Source: Microseira wollei NIES-4236 (GTDB lineage Bacteria; Cyanobacteriota; Cyanobacteriia; Cyanobacteriales; Aerosakkonemataceae). Taken from it: a stretch of 64,000 nucleotides of DNA. The notes under the pieces were generated by a model. The model was not told where the DNA came from, searched no databases, and worked only from the letters and a program-made list of their open reading frames with translations. A program made the position numbers and the translations under genes. The DNA lies in the NCBI RefSeq assembly GCF_020521235.1, contig NZ_BLAY01000030.1, forward strand, positions 1-64,000, in the 5' to 3' direction. Position 1 is the first letter of the stretch; each line of letters begins with the position of its first letter. Positions 25,493 to 32,876 of this stretch are shown here, piece after piece.

Positions 25493-26271
25493 TCTAATAC
25501 AGGCCAGTCAGGTTCGCGATAGTAGCGAGTCATATCGTCAAACTTGCGAAGTTCGGCGCGGTGTACCAAGATTTCTTGGGGATTATCGAGCCATTGGAGG
25601 TTCAAATCGGAAAAAAGATTGCTGAGGCGATCGCTATCGAGATTGGACGGGATATCGCCAAAATAGCCAAGGGTGACGTGGGCGGTGAAGCCGTACTGCT
25701 GTTCGATCCCCAAAGCGATTAAATCGGGAGTTTGATAGAGCGCCCGACGTAATTTTACAATGCGATCGTAAGATTGCTCATCCGCTGGCACAAGACTTAC
25801 CCCCAAGGCTCTGGGCATGACGATCAGTCCCAACAGCTGCCATCGAATCGGGTTTCCACCGCTGACCAAAGGCTGGGACTGTTTTAAGATTTGGTCGATA
25901 GTATGGCGCAGATGCGGTTCAAAATCAGGCTTTTCCCCTGTAGCGTGACGGTAAGCATCGTCCCAAATCAAATCGGCTAAAGTGAGATGAAAGCTAGATG
26001 GAGGCAGGGGAACCATTAACCCAGGGTCAATCTGCTGCGCGATTTGCTCTTGACAAGCCTTCAAATTTGTATAAAATTCCTCGTTTTTTGACTCATCTTC
26101 CCAAGGCGGGGTAATCAATGTATACCCAGGAAAAGGTACAGCTTGCCTGCCACCCTCTGGACGCGGTTCAAACTTTGAAGATTCCTGAACGTGCTGTACT
26201 TGGAACCTATAAGTTTCCGGCTGCGTCATCCGTGCCACTCGGTTTAAGTAAGTTGGATAGTTATCGTCCAC
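25486..26271 (-). CDS. DUF1868 protein, 2H phosphoesterase-like
   Basis: 261 residues, soluble. Two HxT motifs, FHLTLAD (H95, T97) and AHVTLGYF (H198, T200), are the hallmark of the 2H phosphoesterase fold, which includes RNA ligases and cyclic phosphodiesterases. The DUF1868 family is common in cyanobacteria. Its substrate is unknown. It is divergent from holA. Confidence 0.8.
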   Translation of the reverse strand: MDDNYPTYLNRVARMTQPETYRFQVQHVQESSKFEPRPEGGRQAVPFPGYTLITPPWEDESKNEEFYTNLKACQEQIAQQIDPGLMVPLPPSSFHLTLADLIWDDAYRHATGEKPDFEPHLRHTIDQILKQSQPLVSGGNPIRWQLLGLIVMPRALGVSLVPADEQSYDRIVKLRRALYQTPDLIALGIEQQYGFTAHVTLGYFGDIPSNLDSDRLSNLFSDLNLQWLDNPQEILVHRAELRKFDDMTRYYREPDWPVLEF

Positions 26272-26443
26272 CTTCGATTGCCTCCCGTGCTAACTTGATT
26301 TTAAAGTTGGGCGCTATGGAAATGCCGTTTATTTTTAGAAGCTGTTTTTCTGCAAAACTGGGAAGCCGATGCAAAAAAATGCCCAAATCTTATACGAATC
26401 ACAGTTTAGCAAAGAAGAACGAGGTTTTGAATCCTTAGGGACT

Positions 26444-27439
26444 ATGGCAATTTACTTTTACTGGGGGGAAGATGATTTTGCGCTGCACAAAGCGGTTGAC
26501 AAATTGCGCGAATCGGTTATCGATCCCCAATGGGCTAGCTTTAACTATGACAAAATTGCGGCGGAGCGACCAGAGGGGGTAATTGAGGGTTTAAATCAAG
26601 CCATGACGCCCCCGTTTGGCGCTCAAAGGCGTTTGGTTTGGTTGTGCGATACGACGGTATGTCAGCAGTGTTCCGAAGCGCTGTTGGCGGAATTAGAGCG
26701 CACCTTCTCTGCCCTACCCGACACATCCGTCGTTTTGCTCACGACGCGCAATAAACCGGATGGTCGGCTTAAATCTACCAAACTGCTGCAAAAACATGCG
26801 GAAATTAAAGAGTTTTCCTTAATTCCGCCCTGGAAAGAAGACCTACTTGCCCAGCAGGTAAAGCAAGCTGCCTTCGATCTGGGGGTGAAGCTGACCCCAG
26901 AAGGGATCGATTTGTTGGTGGACGCAGTGGGGAACGATACGCGACTGCAAGATAGCGAACTGAGAAAGTTGCAGCTTTACGCCGATAGTACCCAAAAAAC
27001 TTTAAGTGCCGACGTTGTTGCCGCCTTGGTAACGGCGAATACTCAAAATAGCTTTAAACTAGCAGACGCGATTCGCGAGGGGGATACAGGACGCGCATTA
27101 GCCTTAGTCGAGGATTTAATCGCGCGTAACGAGCCACCCTTGGTAATTGCGGCTACAATTATCGGACGATTTCGCACTTGGTTGTGGGTGAAGCTGATGA
27201 CAGCAGAGGGAATTCGGGATGAAATGGCGATCGCAAAAGCTGCCGAAGTGCCGAACCCCAAGCGCGTCTACATCCTGTTAAAGGAAGTCCAGTCTATCAG
27301 CTTGCACCAACTCCAGAAAACCTTGCCCATCCTGCTAGACTTAGAAGTCAGCCTCAAGCAGGGATCGGCAGCAAAAACCACCCTAATTGCCAAAGTTATC
27401 GAACTTTGCCAAATTTTGAGGACTGTCAGTCGTCCGTAG
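26444..27439 (+). CDS. holA: DNA polymerase III delta subunit
   Basis: 331 residues from the ATG giving MAIYFYWGEDDFAL, the normal start (YFYWGEDDF is the family's N-terminal signature). A longer start at 26369 adds 25 residues unlike the family. DTRLQDSELRKLQLYA and the C-terminal helical collar domain match HolA. It opens the sliding clamp as part of the clamp loader. Confidence 0.94.
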   Translation: MAIYFYWGEDDFALHKAVDKLRESVIDPQWASFNYDKIAAERPEGVIEGLNQAMTPPFGAQRRLVWLCDTTVCQQCSEALLAELERTFSALPDTSVVLLTTRNKPDGRLKSTKLLQKHAEIKEFSLIPPWKEDLLAQQVKQAAFDLGVKLTPEGIDLLVDAVGNDTRLQDSELRKLQLYADSTQKTLSADVVAALVTANTQNSFKLADAIREGDTGRALALVEDLIARNEPPLVIAATIIGRFRTWLWVKLMTAEGIRDEMAIAKAAEVPNPKRVYILLKEVQSISLHQLQKTLPILLDLEVSLKQGSAAKTTLIAKVIELCQILRTVSRP

Positions 27440-27493
27440 TCAATAGTTAAGAAAAAAACCACCAACTACTGACGCTGTGGCGAGTTGAGATCG

Positions 27494-27597
27494 CAGGACT
27501 TACGCAAAGAAACCGGGTTTCTATGAAAAATCGTTGGTTTGTCAACCAGAGATCGAGGTCTCACCTTTGTTTCTTTTCTCGTCGTGGGTAAGTCCTG
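27494..27597. mobile_element. Miniature element, AGGACTTACGCA family
   Basis: Ends CAGGACTTACGCA and GGTAAGTCCTG. The inside contains AGAAACCGGGTTTCT and a CCTTTGTTTCTTTT stretch like the one in the copy at 6129-6231. No clear target duplication is seen for this copy. Confidence 0.75.
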
Positions 27598-27624
27598 CAA
27601 CTGTCGATTTGGGCATTGATGGTT

Positions 27625-27770
27625 GTTGACATCCTCTGGGAGCTGAAGGTACGGAGATTCCTACCATTCAAAAGAGTAAGGGCGGGTTGACGGTTGAGCG
27701 CAAACTGCTACTACTGTAGTCTGACACTTGCTTCCAAGTGCGTTTAGAGTCTCGGATAGCCCACCCGCGA
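27625..27770 (-). ncRNA. TnpB-type omega RNA (reRNA) scaffold without TnpB
   Basis: On the minus strand the segment from GGGTGGGCTATCCGAGACTC through AGCAGTTTGCGCTCAACCGT to GAGGATGTCAAC looks like the structured RNA made from the 3' end of cyanobacterial tnpB genes. The guide would then be read from the flank below 27625. Hairpin CGCACTTGGAAGCAAGTGT is visible. Family recognition is from memory and needs a covariance search. Confidence 0.6.
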
Positions 27771-27985
27771 CTTATGTATCGTTGAAAAATGCAACAAATT
27801 TTTGACTTATGCCTGGAAGTGTAGATTATAAACTATTGACTATTTGGCTTCCCTATTTTGTTTCAGGCTCGGTTTCACACCGCCTAGGGTGGTATATCGA
27901 CTGCCAAACTAGGTGGGTCGTTGACCACTACCCATAATACAATAAAGCCGTCGTAGAACGACGGGGCTTGTATGCCAAATTTTTG
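27625..27985 (-). mobile_element. Non-autonomous IS200/IS605-like element without transposase
   Basis: Read on the minus strand it begins near a perfect hairpin (27945-27969, stem CCGTCGT/ACGACGG) like the subterminal hairpins of IS605 left ends. It ends with GGTAGGAATCTCCGTACC and CAGAGGATGTCAAC, the right-end type of cyanobacterial TnpB elements. No tnpA or tnpB remains between them. The ends were placed by comparison with remembered elements, so they may be off by some bases. Confidence 0.65.
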
Positions 27986-28097
27986 GTCAAAGTGCGCCCC
28001 CACACAAGTGACTACTGATAACTCAGGAACTTTACTCCCCTAAAATAGTTCAAAAAATACAACCAGTTGATATGGTTGTTATCCCTCTCGAACCATT

Positions 28098-28571
28098 ATG
28101 TCCAATAATTGCCGTCCTATTGCTCGACCCATGTTGAATCGGATACTATCCCAATCTCTGATTGTGGGAGTTCTCTCCACCTGGGGTTTACTTTCCGGGG
28201 TGACTGTTGAGTTGTCTTTGGGTTCCCCTAGTTTTGCCTTTCGTTCCAGCGCCTTAGCGCAAAGCGACGATGAGATCAATCGCTACGCCCAAGCAGCTAG
28301 AGAGATTGAGTCCAGTCGTCAAAGCGCCTATAACGAAATTAAGGGAATTATCGGCGGAGAAGTTCCCTCGTTTGCTTGCGACCAAAGACCTGGAAGCCTC
28401 GAAGCTCTCCCCCCACGCGCCCGCGATATTGCCGCTCGCTACTGCGACGAGGCTGAGAACATTGTTAAAAAGAATAATTTCACCAATGAAAGCTTCAATG
28501 CGATTACACGCATGCGGCAATCTGACCAGGCGCTGGAACGACGAGTCCAAGATGCCCTAAATCGCCGTTAA
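28098..28571 (+). CDS. DUF4168 protein, secreted
   Basis: 157 residues. A signal peptide covers about residues 12-55 (ILSQSLIVGVLSTWGLL, cleavage near SALAQ). The DUF4168 domain follows: INRYAQAAREIESSRQSAYN and FNAITRMRQSDQALERRVQD. The function is unknown; family members are small periplasmic helical proteins. Confidence 0.82.
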   Translation: MSNNCRPIARPMLNRILSQSLIVGVLSTWGLLSGVTVELSLGSPSFAFRSSALAQSDDEINRYAQAAREIESSRQSAYNEIKGIIGGEVPSFACDQRPGSLEALPPRARDIAARYCDEAENIVKKNNFTNESFNAITRMRQSDQALERRVQDALNRR

Positions 28572-28598
28572 CCCTAGAGGTAATTTGAGGCTTAGGGT

Positions 28599-29234
28599 TC
28601 AGTCTCGATCAAAATTGCAGATAGCTTTTCGCTTGGCATGAATGTTTTTCATGTGTTTCTTTACCGTGTTGAGGGTGATGAACAGTTCATCCGCAATTTC
28701 TTTATACGAGTAATTGGCTCGATAAAGTAACCACACCTCGGCTTCGCGGGGAGTTAAGCCGTATTTGTGGACATCGGTTGTCACGATCCTTTGGATCGAC
28801 TGATATCGATCTTCTAACGTCACCAACAGGCAAGGACGCTTGATTTGTTCTAATTTAAGCCACCGCACGCGAACGCGAAATGCGACGGAATCGCCTTTGG
28901 TAATTTCCGACTCAATAATCATTTTTTGAGTCGGAAATAAGTCGCGACTTTCAATTAAGGACTCGCAAACATGCCAAATTTCTGCTGGCACCGGGTTAAT
29001 TGGCGAATTTCCTGGATGCAGTTGCTCGCAAATCATTGTGGCACACTGATTGGCATGAAGGCACTCCCCTTGTTCCGTCAGAATCAAAATCCCGTCAATA
29101 AAGCCTTCCAAAACGGCTTGCAAGAGCGAAATAGGCTTCAAATTGGTTAAAGCAGCGTCTTCTAACTGTTGGGTTTGAATACTGGGTTGTTTTGGAACAA
29201 GCCTAAGGGCTTCGTTACTGTAAGTTGAAAACAT
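28599..29234 (-). CDS. PAS/LuxR-type transcriptional regulator
   Basis: 211 residues. A PAS-like sensor fold lies at about 38-140 (LLQAVLEGFIDGILILTEQG, HANQCATMICEQL). A LuxR/GerE helix-turn-helix follows: LTPREAEVWLLYRANYSYKE then IADELFITLNTVKKHMKNIH. It should be a DNA-binding regulator whose signal is unknown. No receiver domain is present. The gene is convergent with the DUF4168 gene. Confidence 0.85.
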   Translation of the reverse strand: MFSTYSNEALRLVPKQPSIQTQQLEDAALTNLKPISLLQAVLEGFIDGILILTEQGECLHANQCATMICEQLHPGNSPINPVPAEIWHVCESLIESRDLFPTQKMIIESEITKGDSVAFRVRVRWLKLEQIKRPCLLVTLEDRYQSIQRIVTTDVHKYGLTPREAEVWLLYRANYSYKEIADELFITLNTVKKHMKNIHAKRKAICNFDRD

Positions 29235-29619
29235 GAATTACCTGCTTGATTTATAAATCGTTATCCGTCTTGGGTCTTGGGTCTTGGGTCTTTGCACCCC
29301 TATTACCTACTACCAATTACCCATTAGCTATTACCGATTGATTTTGAGAATGCACCCCAGTCGTATTACTGATTTTTCAGTCATCATGTATCTAAATCCA
29401 TTGCAAATCACCCGGATGCGTGAATATGCGGATGTTATGACACTAAGTCATCTGACTGGAAAATTGCCCTATCTGGCTTGAATTCTGGACTTTTGAGCCA
29501 GGAGAGGGCAACCAATCTGGAAACTGTCACTCTCAATACTACAAGGGATACCTATCCCCCTACCCCTCGACGGCGCGGAGAGGGCGGTAATCCTGCCCCC
29601 TTCGCTGGCAGGATACTCC

Positions 29620-29720
29620 CAGGACTGACGCACAAAGAGGCCATCACCAAAGTTTCTGAGTCAATCTCTGGTTGCCAAACCAACGATTTTTCGGAGAAAC
29701 GGTGATTGGGGTAAGTCCTG
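29620..29720. mobile_element. Miniature element, AGGACTTACGCA family
   Basis: Ends CAGGACTGACGCA and GGTAAGTCCTG. The inside shares AACCAACGATTTTTC with the copy at 27494-27597 (minus strand ACCAACGATTTTTC). It abuts the ATATCATGTCC element at base 29721. Confidence 0.75.
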
Positions 29721-29856
29721 ATATCATGTCCGCGAGAGATCGGTAGTGTATCGATGGCTAATTGCTAATTGCTAATTGCTAATATAGTATTTTTCCTGAC
29801 ATTAGCCATTAGCGATTAGCTATTAGCAGTTACACAACCGTTGCGGGACATGATAT
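29721..29856. mobile_element. Miniature element with ATATCATGTCC terminal repeats
   Basis: 136 bases between ATATCATGTCC and GGACATGATAT. It is the reverse orientation of the 18320-18448 copy: GATCGGTAGTGTATCGATGG corresponds to the CCATCCATACACTACCGAT side of that copy. Inside are TAATTGC heptamers. Confidence 0.85.
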
Positions 29857-29929
29857 GACTCCTCTTCTGGTTGGGGAGGGTTGATGCGATCGCTATAATC
29901 GTGGCAACTAATTCTACAAAAATACCTTT

Positions 29930-30130
29930 ATGATCCAGAATGCTGATGAGCAACTCCTGTCGCTCAAGCAAAATCCAGATGAACTCTTGGCTAAAGATGA
30001 AAAGTTGCAGGAGTTTTTAACTTGGTATAGCCATCTATCGGTTTTGCTCAAGGTTCCTGACAAAGCGACAAGCGTTCGAGCTTTTTACCTAGACCTTGAA
30101 ATGTTTAAAATCGAAAAGGCTAATTGCTAA
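29930..30130 (+). CDS. Small hypothetical protein
   Basis: 66 residues, acidic, helical (ADEQLLSLKQNPDELLAKDE, LQEFLTWYSHLSVLLKVPDK). A TATAAT box lies 35 bases upstream. The last four residues (KANC) come from GCTAATTGC heptamer DNA, so the present stop was supplied by a repeat. No family recognised. It could be a truncated gene. Confidence 0.4.
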   Translation: MIQNADEQLLSLKQNPDELLAKDEKLQEFLTWYSHLSVLLKVPDKATSVRAFYLDLEMFKIEKANC

Positions 30131-30230
30131 TTGCTAATTGCTTAGATTCTTTCCTAGCAAATCAATTCCCCAAGGGGGAAAGAACGCGCGAGCGCCGCCT
30201 ATAATCTAGTCTGATAAAGGAGTCGATATT

Positions 30231-31445
30231 ATGTCTCAAATATCGCGTCGTCGCTTTTGCCAATTTGCCGTAACGACTCTCGCTACCCTCGGTTTGAGTC
30301 AGTTAAACTTGATGCCAAAAGCGGAGCGTTACGGTAAATTTTTAGCCCAAATTACTCGCCGTAAACTTGCTTTATTAGTGGGAATTAATCAATATAAAAT
30401 TTTGCCTTTAGATGGCTGTATCACTGATGTGGAGATGCAGCGCCATCTGCTAATTCATCGGTTTGGATTTAATCCGAAAGATATCTATATTATCACCGAT
30501 CAACAGGCAACTCGTCAAGGAATTTTATCGGCGTTTGAAGAACATTTAATTAAACAAGCTAAACCAGGAGATGTGGCAGTATTTCACTATTCTGGTCACG
30601 GTTCCCTTGTCCGCGATCCTCACCCGATTATGACTGATTCATGGGTGGATGGGAATAATGTAAACGGGACGTTAGTGCCAATTGATAGCACCTTAAGCAT
30701 TAAAGCTGGTGGGGAAGTCAGAGATATTATGGGGCATACTTTATTTCTGTTGATGTCGGCGATAAAAACAGAAAATTTTACGGCGGTGATTGATAGTTGT
30801 TTTTCCGGTAGTGCGACCAGAAAAGAATTTAAAGAGCGGGTAATCAATGGTAGGGAAAGCTTAGAAATTTCGCCACTGGAGAAGTCTTACCAAGAACGGT
30901 GGCTGGCTCGATTAAATCTGACGCCTGAAGAATTTGTCAAGGGGTATAAAACTGGGGTTGGTAACGGAGTTGTATTAGCGGCGACAAACCGCAATCAAAC
31001 TGCCAAAGATGTGCATATTAATGGCTTTTTCGCCGGGATTTTTAGTTACCTTTTAATTCAGTATCTTTGGGAACAGACGAGTACGCCGGATCGGGCGATC
31101 GCATATACCAATCAACAAATTCCTGAGAGTTGGGAGCAAAATCCTACCTATGAGGTGAAAGTTGGCAGTGGCTACGGTCAGCAACCAATTTATTTGCTCG
31201 ATCCTGCTACTCCCGCCGCCAATGCTGCGGTTACTGAAGTCAACAGAAATCGAGCTACATTGTGGTTAGGAGGATTAAACCATAGGGCTTTAGCAAATTC
31301 AACTCCGGGTAGGGTTTTGACTGTTGTTAGTCCGCCGGAAAATTTAGGGAGTAAAGTGACTCTACAGTCGCGTCGGGGTTTAGTTGGAATTGCAACTTTT
31401 ACAGGGAATATTAAACCTGGAATGCTTTTGCGTCTGGGTGATTAA
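30231..31445 (+). CDS. Caspase-family (C14) peptidase with Tat-type signal
   Basis: 404 residues. The N-terminus SRRRFCQFAVTTLATLG fits a twin-arginine signal (SRRxF). The p20-type caspase domain has KLALLVGINQYK, the catalytic His in HYSGHGS (H123) and Cys in DSCFSG (C190), as in metacaspases and orthocaspases. The C-terminal 80 residues form an extra domain with no recognised family. A secreted or periplasmic orthocaspase is inferred. A TPR-CHAT protein, of the related CHAT fold, is encoded 1.4 kb downstream. Confidence 0.9.
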   Translation: MSQISRRRFCQFAVTTLATLGLSQLNLMPKAERYGKFLAQITRRKLALLVGINQYKILPLDGCITDVEMQRHLLIHRFGFNPKDIYIITDQQATRQGILSAFEEHLIKQAKPGDVAVFHYSGHGSLVRDPHPIMTDSWVDGNNVNGTLVPIDSTLSIKAGGEVRDIMGHTLFLLMSAIKTENFTAVIDSCFSGSATRKEFKERVINGRESLEISPLEKSYQERWLARLNLTPEEFVKGYKTGVGNGVVLAATNRNQTAKDVHINGFFAGIFSYLLIQYLWEQTSTPDRAIAYTNQQIPESWEQNPTYEVKVGSGYGQQPIYLLDPATPAANAAVTEVNRNRATLWLGGLNHRALANSTPGRVLTVVSPPENLGSKVTLQSRRGLVGIATFTGNIKPGMLLRLGD

Positions 31446-31455
31446 TTTTTTATTT

Positions 31456-31709
31456 GAGGCGGGCAGAATGCCCACCCCACAAAACCAGAAAAATTCTTGT
31501 GGGGTGGGCGAGGCGGGCAGAATGCCCACCCCACAAAACCAGAAAAATTCTTGTGGGGTGGGCGAGGCGGGCAGAATGCCCACCCCACAAAACCAGAAAA
31601 ATTCTTGTGGGGTGGGCGTCTCGCCTGCCCTTTCCGGAAGCAGAATGCCCACCCCACAAAATCAGAAAAATTCTTGTGGGGTGGGCGTCCCGCCTGCCCT
31701 TCCCGGATT
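31456..31709. repeat. 54-bp palindromic tandem repeat
   Basis: Units start at 31456, 31510 and 31564, with a fourth variant copy from about 31640. Each has GCCCACCCCACAA then TTGTGGGGTGGGC, a 13-bp perfect stem with a loop of about 15 bases, preceded by GGCGGGCAGAAT. The last copies carry TCTCGCCTGCCCTTTCCGG and TCCCGCCTGCCCTTCCCGG spacers. It separates the caspase gene from the AbrB/Doc module. Confidence 0.93.
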
Positions 31710-31749
31710 TTTGGTACAATTAATTTCAAAAATACAAAGAGAGAATGTT

Positions 31750-31974
31750 ATGTATACGCTGAAAGTTCAGAAAATGGGCGATGCTCTAGTAATTACTTTG
31801 CCTGAAGAACTTTTAAAACAGCTTAATCTCAGCGAGGGAGATAGTTTGTTGCTGACAGAAACTCCTGAAGGGATGCAACTAACAACTGGCAATCCGGAGT
31901 TTGAAACAGCAATGGAAATCTACAGAAAAGGTAGTGAAAAATATAAAAATGCCTTGCGGGAGTTAGCTAAATGA
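31750..31974 (+). CDS. AbrB/MazE-type antitoxin
   Basis: 74 residues from the ATG at 31750. The swapped-hairpin AbrB core is MYTLKVQKMGDALVITLPEE then LLKQLNLSEGDSLLL; the rest (ETAMEIYRKGSEKYKNALRE) is the toxin-binding tail. Reading upstream through the 54-bp repeat would give a longer protein, but that part is only repeat. It overlaps the Doc gene by four bases (ATGA). Confidence 0.9.
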   Translation: MYTLKVQKMGDALVITLPEELLKQLNLSEGDSLLLTETPEGMQLTTGNPEFETAMEIYRKGSEKYKNALRELAK

Positions 31975-32357
31975 GCGAACCGCTTTGGATATCTGAAGAT
32001 GTGGCGAAAGCTATCCATGCGGATCAAATTGCTCAACATGGAGGACGTTCGGGAATCAGAGATGAAAATTTGCTGGCGGCTAGTTTAGCTAGACCTCGAC
32101 ATCTATTTACTTACGGTCAACCGAGTCTGTTTGAACTAGCAGCAGCTTATGGATATGGTTTGGCGAAAAATCATCCATTTATCGACGGTAATAAAAGAAC
32201 CGCTTTTATGGTGATGTACACATTCCTGGGATTAAATGGCTATTTACTTGAGGTGGCTGAAATGGAAGTGGTGGAGATTGTGGAACGGTTGGCAACTGAC
32301 CAAGAAAATCAAGATTCTCTAGCTCAATGGTTAGAGGTAAATTCAGTAGATGGGTAG
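31971..32357 (+). CDS. doc: Doc-type toxin, Fic family
   Basis: 128 residues. The Fic/Doc motif HPFIDGNKRTA is intact (H68-A78). Doc phosphorylates elongation factor Tu with ATP, blocking translation. GGRSGIRDENLLAASLARP is the usual N-terminal Doc region. The start overlaps the antitoxin stop, giving a Phd/AbrB-Doc operon. Confidence 0.94.
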   Translation: MSEPLWISEDVAKAIHADQIAQHGGRSGIRDENLLAASLARPRHLFTYGQPSLFELAAAYGYGLAKNHPFIDGNKRTAFMVMYTFLGLNGYLLEVAEMEVVEIVERLATDQENQDSLAQWLEVNSVDG

Positions 32358-32876
32358 GTTGGGTTTCGTACCTTAACCCAACGCGCTTACGGCGGTTTTC
32401 AATTGGGTGCAACGCAACATTGTCGGGGCACGGCAGAAGAAAATCTTTGAGTTGGCGACAAAACTGACTCATGTTCCCTACTTCCGATTAGACTTCTCCA
32501 GAAAAGAATCTCAAAGACAGGTGGCATCGGTTGTGCAAGTTGAGGAGTTCTTTTGATCCAAACCTCCTTGTCCTCCTTGTCTCCCTTGTCCGATGGTTTA
32601 CGATATCAATGCCATCGAAAATGATATCAGTCAAATCGATCGGGAGTAGGGACACGGCATCAGTAACTTTTGCCACCAGCGCCAAGGTTTTCTCCTGCCG
32701 TGTCCCGACCATGTCGTATTGCACCCCATTGAAAACCGCTGTAATCTTCGGGTGAGCTGATAACTTTCCACCACATTCCCGACGTTACGTTTTTTATCCA
32801 CCTGCATAAGTTCCACCGCACCGGATATATCTTGCAGTAGAGATTCCATCAGACGCAAGAGAGGGCAGGTGCAGCT
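32358..32876. other. Gap upstream of the TPR-CHAT gene
   Basis: 519 bases without a gene. It holds one GTAGGGACACGGCA hairpin (32646-32708) of the family found at 1-241, and TTGTCCTCCTTGTCTCCCTTGTC-like T/C-rich DNA near 32567-32590. Confidence 0.6.
32646..32708. repeat. GGGACACGGCA hairpin element
   Basis: GTAGGGACACGGCA pairs with TGCCGTGTCCC about 48 bases later. It is a diverged single copy of the type tandemly repeated at 1-241. Confidence 0.8.

Larger units (their letters stand above)
27440..28097. other. Intergenic belt with two miniature elements
   Basis: 658 bases without a gene. It holds one AGGACTTACGCA-type element (27494-27597), then an IS605-like remnant with an omega RNA (27625-27985), described separately. 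Confidence 0.7.
29235..29929. other. Repeat-rich gap
   Basis: 695 bases with no supported gene. In order: GGGTCTTGGGTCTTGGGTC repeats (29273-29292), TTACCCATTAGC-type heptamers, a CCTCGACGGCGCGGAGAGG hairpin near 29564-29582, a miniature element at 29620-29720, and a second of another family joined to it at 29721-29856. A TATAAT at 29890-29895 precedes the small gene at 29930. Confidence 0.65.

Noticed and set aside
31456-31709. A CRISPR array at the tandem hairpin repeats
   Set aside because: Spacers are not variable, units are directly adjacent palindromes and there are no cas genes. The same holds for 1-241.
31384-31749. N-terminal extension of the AbrB antitoxin through the 54-bp repeat
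   Set aside because: The added residues are only translated hairpin repeat; the family start is the ATG at 31750.
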